Shown here piece by piece: positions 1 to 5,108 of a DNA stretch of 7,836 nucleotides. The notes under the pieces were generated by a model, which did no database searches, had not been told where the DNA came from, and saw only the letters and a program-made list of their open reading frames with translations. The position numbers and the translations under genes were made by a program. The stretch is from JAQYVZ01 sp035269105 (GTDB lineage: Bacteria; Desulfobacterota; Desulfuromonadia; Desulfuromonadales; BM103). Numbering within the stretch: the first letter of the stretch is position 1; each line of letters opens with the position of its first letter. The stretch is taken from contig DATFJP010000030.1 in assembly GCA_035269105.1 (NCBI GenBank), positions 1 through 7,836 of the forward strand. Reading direction: 5' to 3'.

Positions 1-466
1 CTACTTTTCTAAAAGTTCACAGCAAGCGCACAAAATCGAAATTCTCCTTCAAATTCAGCAGCCTCCAGAACTCACCCAAGAACCCGTCACCCTCGGTGAC
101 CACCTGCGCCGCCGCCGTCTTGAGCTTGGATTATATCAGAAAGATGTCGCAATTCAGATCGGTGTAACGGCTTCAACCATCTGGAATTGGGAACACGGAT
201 TGACCATCGACCTTCGCTACATCCCCAGTGTCATCAAATTTCTCGGCTACAACCCCATTCCCTGTCCAGCTGATCTACGGGAAAGACTGGCTTGGTACAA
301 GCTGGTCAAAGGACTCACGTTAGAGCAACTCGGTGCCGAAATGGGCCGTGATCCAGAGCAATTGTCCGACTGGCTGAACGGGCGGCATAGACCGTGTAGG
401 CGCAACCGGGAAGAAATTGAGCGGTTTCTCACAGAACCGAATTGTTGTGCTTCAGGTTGTATATAA
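1..466 (+). CDS. Tandem helix-turn-helix (XRE-like) DNA-binding protein, 5'-truncated by window edge
   Basis: The frame is open from base 2 to the TGA ending at 466, giving at least 154 residues with no in-frame ATG, so the start probably lies upstream. A TTG at 200 is in frame but falls inside the first domain and is not a believable start. Fragment residues about 30-85 form a first HTH (TLGDHLRRRRLELGLYQKDV, then GVTASTIWNWEHG, ending IKFLGY). Residues about 90-143 form a second, more divergent one (DLRERLAWYK, LTLEQLGAEMG, LSDWLNG). Two XRE-like HTH units in one short protein are a recurrent arrangement in mobile and accessory regions. The tail ends in NCCASGCI, an odd cysteine-rich end with no function I can name. 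Role: probably a transcriptional regulator; its target is unknown. No terminator is visible after the stop. Confidence 0.75.
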   Translation, partial: YFSKSSQQAHKIEILLQIQQPPELTQEPVTLGDHLRRRRLELGLYQKDVAIQIGVTASTIWNWEHGLTIDLRYIPSVIKFLGYNPIPCPADLRERLAWYKLVKGLTLEQLGAEMGRDPEQLSDWLNGRHRPCRRNREEIERFLTEPNCCASGCI

Positions 467-531
467 GGGAAAAAAAGCAAGAAATTCTGCTGGAATAACT
501 GATCGGGTCTGCTTTCTCGAGGTATTGAATT

Positions 532-547
532 ATGTCCGTACGGGAGG
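532..547. promoter_or_regulatory. Operator-like site O1 (half-site) upstream of hipBA
   Basis: ATGTCCGTACG at 532-542 is identical over 11 bases to the left part of the site at 630. The right arm here (GGAGG) has lost the inverted half. It starts exactly 49 bases before the next site. Inferred to be a weak or auxiliary HipB site. Confidence 0.45.
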
Positions 548-579
548 ATTCGAGATAGCTTCTGTTTTTCTCGGGAAAA

Positions 580-597
580 TATGTTCGAACGAACATA
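580..597. promoter_or_regulatory. Operator-like palindrome O2 upstream of hipBA
   Basis: TATGTTCG-AA-CGAACATA is a perfect inverted repeat with 8-base arms and a 2-base centre. It lies five bases upstream of the -35 element. HipB-type antitoxins are known to bind palindromic operators in their own promoter; the assignment to this HipB is inferred. Confidence 0.65.
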
Positions 598-601
598 AAG
601 C

Positions 602-630
602 TTGACATTTCGATCCCTGTCCGAGATAAA
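602..630 (+). promoter_or_regulatory. Sigma70-like promoter of hipBA
   Basis: A consensus -35 TTGACA (602-607) is followed after exactly 17 bases by GATAAA (625-630), a 4/6 match to the -10 consensus. A start of transcription around 637 would give a short leader before hipB. Operator O2 ends just upstream of the -35 and O3 begins at the last base of the -10, so a bound dimer on either site would interfere with RNA polymerase. Confidence 0.6.
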
Positions 631-645
631 TGTCCGTACGAACAT
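630..645. promoter_or_regulatory. Operator-like imperfect palindrome O3, overlapping the hipBA -10/start region
   Basis: ATGTCCG-TA-CGAACAT is a 7+2+7 inverted repeat with one mismatched pair. It starts 49 bases after the corresponding base of O2 (581) and shares its right half CGAACAT. Its position over the predicted transcription start fits repression by HipB. Confidence 0.6.
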
Positions 646-664
646 ATCCTTGAAAAGGCGAGGG

Positions 665-949
665 ATGAGCAGAATGGATGACACAAATGAAGAAAACGCC
701 CGCAATCTCAGCTACGGAAAAGTGATCACCGCAGCGGACATCGGGCGGGTGATCCGGCACAAGCGACGCGAGGTTGGGGCACAGCAGGAGACGGCGGCGG
801 GCCTCGCCGGGGTGGGGACAAAGTTCCTCTCCCAGTTGGAAAACGGCAAGGAGACGGCAGAGCTGGGCAAGGTTCTCCAGGTGCTCAAGGCGATGGGGCT
901 GGAGGTCTACATTTTCCCCCGCTCCCAAAACCCGCTGAGAGAGCGATAG
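665..949 (+). CDS. hipB: HipB-type antitoxin, XRE-family DNA-binding protein
   Basis: This 94-residue protein is an antitoxin and operon repressor in the HipBA type II system. The core from residue 21 (VITAADIGRVIRHKRRE) through GTKFLSQLENGKETAELGK and VLQVLKAMGLEVYIFPR is the usual HipB arrangement: a five-helix XRE domain followed by a short strand (EVYIFPR), which in HipB homologues contributes to dimerisation. The frame extends further upstream, but that part overlaps the operators and promoter, so ATG 665 was chosen. AAAAGG (653-658) lies six bases before it. A second ATG at 674, with GAGGG (660-664) nine bases upstream, is an equally reasonable start (91 residues). The TAG stop directly abuts the hipA ATG. 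Expected to bind the 49-bp-spaced palindromes just upstream and to hold HipA inactive. Confidence 0.85.
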   Translation: MSRMDDTNEENARNLSYGKVITAADIGRVIRHKRREVGAQQETAAGLAGVGTKFLSQLENGKETAELGKVLQVLKAMGLEVYIFPRSQNPLRER

Positions 950-2194
950 ATGCCGGCCCTGGATGTCTATCTGAACGAAGCCCTCGTCGGCGAGCTGCAG
1001 CAGGGGAAAGGCGAGCTTGCCTTTCGCTACGCACCGGCCTATCTAGACCTGCCAGCACCTTTGCCGCTCTCCCGGCATCTGCCCCTGGGAAGCGAGGCGT
1101 TCGCCGACGCGGAAACTCGCGCCTTCTTCGCCAACCTGCTTCCCGAAGGGGGGATGCGCGAGCAGGTGGCCCGGGCGCTGGGGCTTTCACCTGGGAACGT
1201 CTTCAGTCTGCTGGAAGCCCTGGGCGGCGACTGCGCCGGGGCGGTAACGGTGGTGTCTCCTGGAGAGCTTCCCAGGCGGCAACGTGCTTACCAGAGGCTT
1301 ACTCAGCTTGAGCTGGAGGCGCGATTGGCCGAGCTTCCCGCCCATCCCCTGCTGGCCGGGGAGCAAGGCGTACGGCTGTCGCTGGCCGGTGCCCAGAACA
1401 AACTGCCGATCTATTTCGACGGCAGCGCTTTTCACCTCCCCCAGGGCGGTGCCCCGTCGTCTCACATCCTCAAGACCGCCATCCTCCATCTGGAAGAGAC
1501 CGTGCTCAACGAGGCCTTCTGCATGAACCTCGCCGCCCGGGTGGGACTGAACGTCCCGGAAGCGACGGCCATCCGCTCCGGTGATGAAAGGGTCTACATG
1601 GTCGACCGCTATGATCGGCAGGTCGCCGAAAGCGGCGACCTGCTGCGGCTTCATCAGGAGGATTTCTGCCAGGCCCTGGGTATTCCGCCCGAACTGAAGT
1701 ACGAGAAGGAGGGGGGGCCGGGATTTGCCGCCTGTTTCGATCTGGTGCGCGAGTGGAGCTCGGAACCGCTGGCTAATGCGGCGGCACTGCTGCGCTGGGC
1801 GCTGTTCAACTTCCTGATCGGCAACGCCGATGCACACGGCAAAAACCTCGCCTTCCTCTACGCCTCTGGCCGTGTACGGCTGGCCCCCTTCTATGACCTG
1901 CTCTCGACGGCGGTCTATGAGCGGCGGGTCGACAACAAGTTCGCCATGAAGATGGGTGGGCAGAAGGACCCGCGCTATCTCTCCGGACATCACCTTGAGA
2001 AATTCGCCACGGAGATCAGGGTCGGTTTGCGGGTGGTCAAGGCACAGCTGCGCGAGCTTGCCGAAAAAGTGCAGTCGGAGGTTTCGCCGCTGGCCGAAGA
2101 ATACCGCCGAAACCATGACTCCCCGGTCATCATCGGCTGGCTCGAACGGGTGGTGGCACAGCGGATCGCCAAGGCCAAAGCTGTTATCACGTAA
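950..2194 (+). CDS. hipA: HipA-family Ser/Thr protein kinase toxin
   Basis: This 414-residue protein is close to the usual HipA length (about 440 in E. coli). Residues 1-105 are the N-subdomain 1 (FANLLPEGGMRE at 60-71, EALGGDCAGAVTV at 89-101). The kinase core carries SLAGAQNKLP at 144-153. Ser144 aligns with the autophosphorylated Ser150 of E. coli HipA in the flexible P-loop. Other motifs are HILK (172-175), NEAFCMNLA (187-195), VDRYDR (218-223) and HQEDFCQALG (235-244). The catalytic loop is GNADAHGKN (291-299, Asp294) and the Mg-binding motif is APFYDLLST (312-320, Asp316). All expected catalytic residues are present, so the kinase looks active. E. coli HipA phosphorylates GltX and causes growth arrest; the target here is not known from sequence. 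The ATG follows the hipB stop with no gap and lacks a strong Shine-Dalgarno, suggesting translational coupling. Confidence 0.92.
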   Translation: MPALDVYLNEALVGELQQGKGELAFRYAPAYLDLPAPLPLSRHLPLGSEAFADAETRAFFANLLPEGGMREQVARALGLSPGNVFSLLEALGGDCAGAVTVVSPGELPRRQRAYQRLTQLELEARLAELPAHPLLAGEQGVRLSLAGAQNKLPIYFDGSAFHLPQGGAPSSHILKTAILHLEETVLNEAFCMNLAARVGLNVPEATAIRSGDERVYMVDRYDRQVAESGDLLRLHQEDFCQALGIPPELKYEKEGGPGFAACFDLVREWSSEPLANAAALLRWALFNFLIGNADAHGKNLAFLYASGRVRLAPFYDLLSTAVYERRVDNKFAMKMGGQKDPRYLSGHHLEKFATEIRVGLRVVKAQLRELAEKVQSEVSPLAEEYRRNHDSPVIIGWLERVVAQRIAKAKAVIT

Positions 2195-2268
2195 GGCAAG
2201 TTCCGGACCAATAAAAAACTTTACGTAAAGGGTTCTCTCCCAAAAAAGATGTTGGAACGTGATCCTGT

Positions 2269-2391
2269 CGCTGCTAGTACCCTGTAACCCATGGAATGTC
2301 GCAAGATTGCGCAGGATTTTGGCGGGTCAACAAGGCGTGAAGAACGATGCATAGCCGTAGCTACGCATCGTTCTTCACGGTACTAGTTGCG
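2269..2391. repeat. 16-bp imperfect inverted repeat enclosing the long hairpin
   Basis: CGCTGCTAGTACCCTG (2269-2284) matches the reverse complement of 2376-2391 (CGCAACTAGTACCGTG) at 13 of 16 positions, with CTAGTACC/GGTACTAG perfect. The right copy overlaps the right arm of the inner hairpin, so the two foldings would compete. Confidence 0.4.
2336..2379. repeat. Near-perfect 44-nt hairpin (15-bp stem, one mismatch, 4-bp stem, CGTA loop)
   Basis: CGTGAAGAACGATGC (2336-2350) is exactly complementary to GCATCGTTCTTCACG (2365-2379). The 14 bases between continue as an A-C mismatch, then TAGC/GCTA, closing on a CGTA tetraloop. No T-tract follows on either strand, so it is not a standard intrinsic terminator. 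REP-like, phage- or plasmid-type recombination sites and the ends of small mobile elements have such shapes; I cannot assign it to a family. Confidence 0.7.
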
Positions 2392-2503
2392 GCCACGCTG
2401 GAATTAGTGAGCAGGGACTGCGACACGAATGCCGACGTTAGTCAGATCAGATGGCATAAATACTATTTTTCCTCGCACGACTTTGATCCGGAAGGACTAT
2501 TCA

Positions 2504-2608
2504 CTACCCACCCTTACATCCTGCGGGAGGCAAGAACATCTCATCCAAGTGCAATGACCACATCATTGCCGCGATCCGCTGCGTAAAGTTTTTCTTGTCC
2601 TCGTTCAT
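2504..2608 (-). pseudogene. 5' remnant of the AbiEi-coupled downstream gene (possible AbiEii-type toxin)
   Basis: A minus-strand ATG at 2608 overlaps the stop of the AbiEi-like remnant as ATGA, the spacing typical of a coupled antitoxin-toxin pair. GGAGG lies ten bases upstream, within the antitoxin codons. The frame runs MNEDKKNFTQRIAAMMWSLH and stops after only 34 residues at 2504. An AbiEii nucleotidyltransferase would be several hundred residues, so the gene, if real, has lost nearly everything. The visible start does not clearly match AbiEii N-termini, so its identity rests on position alone. Confidence 0.3.
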
Positions 2609-2739
2609 ACCGTCGCCTCCAGATAGGGGCGCATGATTTTCGACACCCTGTCGACTTCGGCGGCTTCCACCAGCTCATCCATGGTGACCTTACGTGAACG
2701 CCATGCCTCGCGGAGCGAATCAATGGCGACATCAAGGCT
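2605..2739 (-). pseudogene. C-terminal remnant of an AbiEi-family antitoxin gene
   Basis: Forty-four residues read SLDVAIDSLREAWR, SRKVTMDELVEAAEV and DRVSKIMRPYLEATV before a TGA. This matches, as I recall it, the C-terminal end of type IV AbiEi antitoxins, which typically reads G-LDVA-EALR...DEL...A.VCRV..VMRPYLEA. The frame stays open to about 2832, but upstream of 2745 the sequence stops resembling the family and overlaps the plus-strand remnant instead. A full AbiEi is about 200 residues or more, so its winged-helix N-terminus and promoter are gone. The following frame starts in an ATGA overlap. AbiEi normally represses the operon and counters the nucleotidyltransferase AbiEii. Called broken because no start with ribosome site gives a complete domain. 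Confidence 0.6.
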
Positions 2740-2781
2740 GTATCCGCCGTGGCGGGCGGTACACGATTGCCGTCGGCCCAC

Positions 2782-3516
2782 AGCCCACTCCAGGCAACCT
2801 ACTGGATCTAGGGCCGGTCTGTCGCTCTGCATGATGGCTTGGCCGTCCTTGAACAGGGCGGCGATGGCGCGACCAAGATCCTGGTCAAGATTTTCGGCAC
2901 GCCGGTGCGGGGCGACCTCGATGACGACGGTGTTGAAGATGCGGTTCTGCTGCTGGTGGTGGACAGCGGTGGCAGCGGCACCTTCTATTACCTTGCCGTC
3001 GCCTATAATCGCGGGGGTACTTTCAGCGGCGGCGAGGCGATTTTCCTCGGCGATCGGATCGCGCCGCAGCGATTGTCAATCCGCTACGGCCTGATCGTGG
3101 TTGATTATGCCGAACGCCTCCCCGAGGAAGCGATGAGCGTGCGGCCGTCGCAAGGGGTGTCGAGATGCCTGCTCAGCACGAAGACAGGACTGGAAGAAAT
3201 TCCCCTGGCCAAAGGAGAGGCGCTCTTCGCCGGCGAAGTGGTCATCGGTCATGAGTTGCGCAGCTTCAGGACTTGCGACACCGGACAGGAGGCCTGGCTG
3301 ATCGGCAGTTCTCCGGCCCTGAAGGCCATCATAAACGCTTACCGGCAGATCATGTCCGGCTCGCCCCCCTATACCCCGACCTTTATGGTCCTCACCGGTC
3401 GCCCGGTTGAGCGGCCGACGGATGGTTTCGGCGCCGATTATCCAGCCGGCTTTTATGCGACACGGCTGGTCTTGAGCCATCCCGGTCCGGGGTGTGCCGA
3501 CTTTCGCAAAAGATGA
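2782..3516 (+). pseudogene. 5'-truncated conserved hypothetical exported protein with in-frame TAG
   Basis: From TAG 2809 the frame is open to TGA at 3514-3516 (about 234 residues). The sequence resembles a family of putative periplasmic or lipoprotein hypotheticals that I know only by pattern: GDLDDDGVEDAVLLL (Asp-rich, calcium-loop or FG-GAP-like), SGGSGTFYYLAVAYN, FLGDRIAPQ, VVDYAERLPEEAM, FAGEVVIGHELRSFRTC, EAWLIG and TDGFGADYPAGF. Similarity continues before the stop: LQATYWI-stop-GRSVALHDG fits the family's NATY.I.G..V.L..G, so the TAG appears to interrupt the original frame. No signal peptide or ATG with ribosome site exists upstream, because the sequence runs into the AbiEi remnant. 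TTG 2839 has no Shine-Dalgarno. Function unknown; very probably not expressed as a full protein. Confidence 0.65.
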
Positions 3517-3610
3517 AGTGAATGTCCGGCCGTTGCCGGGCGAAGACAGGCCATGAGAGAAAAAATCCGTCTGATCTCCCTGCTGACAATGTTAAAAAAC
3601 GCAAGAAAAC

Positions 3611-3644
3611 GGAAAACGTGTCAGGCTCGACACTTTTCCCTTTT
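3611..3644. terminator. Terminator-like hairpin with T-tracts
   Basis: GGAAAACGTGTC (3611-3622) pairs with GACACTTTTCC (3629-3639) through an AGGCTC loop, with a single C bulge. The right arm includes TTTT and is followed by CTTTT, and the left arm starts after an A-rich run. It could stop transcription of the truncated plus-strand gene and, less certainly, of fic from the other side. The stem is AT-rich and only moderately stable. Confidence 0.4.
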
Positions 3645-3769
3645 CCTTGACCCGTACAAGTGTTGTCAAATGCCCTTGATGCGGCCTTCTCTGTGCATGT
3701 GACCCACGTGTCTATGATGAATCAAAATTGCATGCTGATTGACAATTGTTTTCTGTGATATGTCTGCTA

Positions 3770-4903
3770 TCACCTTTTTCTGGCTAATTCCCAGTTTAAA
3801 TTATACCGGGCTGCTTTTCGTTCTCCCGTAAGTAACAGAATTCCTTTATCGACCAGATCGGCCAGGTCACGTGTGAGCGTCGCACGACTTCCCTTGACCA
3901 TCCCGTGATATTTTTTGGCGGTCAAGCCTCCTTCAAAGCCTCCTTCCCCGACCTCCAGGAGTTTTTTGACAACCTTAATCTGACGATCGTTCAAGGAGAT
4001 GTCTGAAATATTGTGCCAGAAATGAGTCAGGCTCAAGACCTTCTCAATGGTTGCTTTTGACTGTTTCAAGGACAGTTCCAGGCAGTCTAAAAACCAGTCC
4101 AACCACTCTGTGATATCTCCCTGTCCAGTTGAAGTGCTTTCCAGGACCGAATAATATCCGTCCCTGTTTTCCATGATGGTTGAAGAGAGGCTATAGCAGC
4201 GTTTTGCCGCACCGTCTGATTGAGCAAGCGCCATATCAGAGAGCGCCCGTGCAATACGTCCATTGCCATCAGCAAAGGGATGGATTGCCACAAACCAATA
4301 GTGGGCGACCCCCGCTCGGATGACAGGATCTGTATTGTTTTGATCCGGGTGACTTTTTTGCCACCATTCAATAAATAATTGCATTTCATGGTCAATTCGA
4401 TCGGCGGGCGGCGCTTCATAGTGGATTTTTTCTTTTCCAGCACGGCCGGAAACAATTTGCATCGTTTCCGTTCGCCATTGTCCAACCACGATCTCATACA
4501 AGCCGGACCTGCCGGTAGGAAACAATGCGGCTTGCCATGCTTGCAGGCGCTCTGAACTTAAGTCAGGCCTGTTTGTGTCGGTCGCATCGAGCAAAACATC
4601 AACCAGCCCGTCTACACTTCGTGCCGGGGATGGCAAACCTGCTGTTGGTAAACCCAATCGTCTGGCAATTGAGGACCGCACCGCGTCGGGATTGTAATGT
4701 TCTCCCTCAATCTCTGCCGTTTTGACCGCTTCCTGAGTCAAAGATTCAAGTTGAGCTTTTATCTCAAGATCAATGCCAAGAGACGTCACCTGCTGAATAA
4801 GCTGTCCTTGAAGGGCATGACAACAGCTCAATTTTGGGAGCAGGTTTTCATAACCAATTTTGAATTTTGGCCAACTTGCGGATTGCCAGATGTATTTTGC
4901 CAT
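3770..4903 (-). CDS. Fic-domain protein AMP-transferase (class II, DUF4172 N-terminus, C-terminal winged helix)
   Basis: This 377-residue Fic/DOC protein is expected to transfer AMP from ATP to a hydroxyl side chain on a target protein. The start was set at 4903: AAGGA lies seven bases before this ATG and MAKYIWQSASWPKF is a typical DUF4172 beginning. An ATG ten codons upstream sits inside an operator-like repeat. Residues about 1-85 are DUF4172-like and contain TAEIEG (62-67), the (S/T)xxxE(G/N) inhibitory helix of class II Fic proteins, whose Glu blocks productive ATP binding. The full catalytic motif HPFADGNGRIAR is at 208-219. Residues about 300-370 (LNDRQIKVVKKLLEV, GSRATLTRDLADLVDKGIL) look like a winged helix, so DNA binding and autoregulation are possible. 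Base composition is visibly more AT-rich than comM, suggesting acquisition. No separate antitoxin gene is adjacent. Confidence 0.9.
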   Translation of the reverse strand: MAKYIWQSASWPKFKIGYENLLPKLSCCHALQGQLIQQVTSLGIDLEIKAQLESLTQEAVKTAEIEGEHYNPDAVRSSIARRLGLPTAGLPSPARSVDGLVDVLLDATDTNRPDLSSERLQAWQAALFPTGRSGLYEIVVGQWRTETMQIVSGRAGKEKIHYEAPPADRIDHEMQLFIEWWQKSHPDQNNTDPVIRAGVAHYWFVAIHPFADGNGRIARALSDMALAQSDGAAKRCYSLSSTIMENRDGYYSVLESTSTGQGDITEWLDWFLDCLELSLKQSKATIEKVLSLTHFWHNISDISLNDRQIKVVKKLLEVGEGGFEGGLTAKKYHGMVKGSRATLTRDLADLVDKGILLLTGERKAARYNLNWELARKR

Positions 4904-4924
4904 TTGTGATCCTTTTGGATACGC

Positions 4925-4966
4925 ATGAGGCAATAATCAGTATTTATGCCTCGTATTTTGAGGCAA
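4925..4966. promoter_or_regulatory. Operator-like repeat unit 1 upstream of fic
   Basis: The unit holds three copies of a TGAGGCA half-site: forward at 4926-4932, inverted (TGCCTC) at 4947-4952 and forward (GAGGCA) at 4960-4965. The last two form an inverted repeat with a 7-base spacer. The unit recurs exactly 55 bases to the right. Inferred to be a binding array for a regulator of fic, possibly Fic itself. Confidence 0.6.
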
Positions 4967-4994
4967 ATATATCACCAGAATGAGGCAGAAGCAA
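4966..4994 (-). promoter_or_regulatory. Candidate fic promoter
   Basis: On the minus strand TTGCTT (4994-4989) is followed after 17 bases by TATATT (4971-4966), a 5/6 match to the -10 consensus. The -35 match is weak (3/6). It lies between the two operator-like units, with half-sites touching both elements. Transcription would start near 4960, about 57 bases before the fic ATG. Confidence 0.4.
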
Positions 4995-5023
4995 GCATTT
5001 ATGCCTCACAAAATGAGCCATAA
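4980..5023. promoter_or_regulatory. Operator-like repeat unit 2 upstream of fic
   Basis: This is the second copy of the 55-bp-period unit: ATGAGGCA at 4980-4987, then TTATGCCTCA (4999-5008) pairing with TGAGCCATAA (5014-5023) across CAAAA, a 10-base-arm inverted repeat with one mismatch. ATTTATGCCTC (4997-5007) is identical to 4942-4952. Confidence 0.6.
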
Positions 5024-5108
5024 GCCTTGGGCGAAGATGTTTACTTCTAGCCCGGCTGATCGCCAGCAATCCCTCCCTGCACGACCAGCCAGGCCATTTC
5101 ACTTCTGT

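Larger units (their letters stand above)
2195..2503. other. Non-coding stretch rich in inverted repeats, between hipA and the AbiE remnant
   Basis: No open frame here has family features or a ribosome binding site. The stretch holds a 12-bp palindrome CTTTACGTAAAG (2219-2230), the left member of a CTAGTACC inverted repeat (2274-2281), a long hairpin (2336-2379) and, near its end, decayed sequence leading into the AbiE remnant. It lacks a transposase, and I saw no target-site duplication. Probably scar or non-autonomous repeat DNA. Confidence 0.5.
2214..2593. repeat. 12-bp perfect inverted repeat pair flanking about 380 bp
   Basis: AAAAACTTTACG at 2214-2225 is repeated inverted as CGTAAAGTTTTT at 2582-2593. 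The right copy lies inside the codons for residues about 5-9 (KKNFT) of the truncated minus-strand frame, so the match may be coincidental and is helped by the A-tract. It could mark the ends of a small non-autonomous element, but no duplication was found outside it. Confidence 0.25.

Noticed and set aside
1187..2116. 309-codon minus-strand open frame opposite hipA
   Set aside because: Shadow of hipA. The plus strand has every HipA motif, and the minus reading has no recognisable domain.
2328..2391. Possible integron attC site (CAAC ... GTTG around the hairpin)
   Set aside because: CAAC (2328-2331) and GTTG (2386-2389) pair outside the hairpin, but the flanks do not fit the RYYYAAC and GTTRRRY core consensus. 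No integron integrase or gene cassette is in the window.
2347..2586. 79-codon plus-strand frame starting in the hairpin
   Set aside because: Its start lies inside the stem, it has no ribosome site, and its sequence resembles no family. It overlaps the better-supported minus-strand remnant.
2633..3094. 153-codon plus-strand frame overlapping the two remnants
   Set aside because: It is in a different frame from the exported-protein homology and spans the proposed joint. Low-complexity Ser/Arg-rich composition indicates a shadow.
3647..3669. TTGAC ... GTCAA inverted repeat after the terminator-like hairpin
   Set aside because: Arms of five bases with a 13-base spacer are expected by chance. 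There is no associated promoter or gene start.
4921..5024. Repeats upstream of fic as a CRISPR array
   Set aside because: Only two units exist, with short shared half-sites rather than repeats of 24-37 bp. The order of half-sites fits operators, and there are no cas genes.
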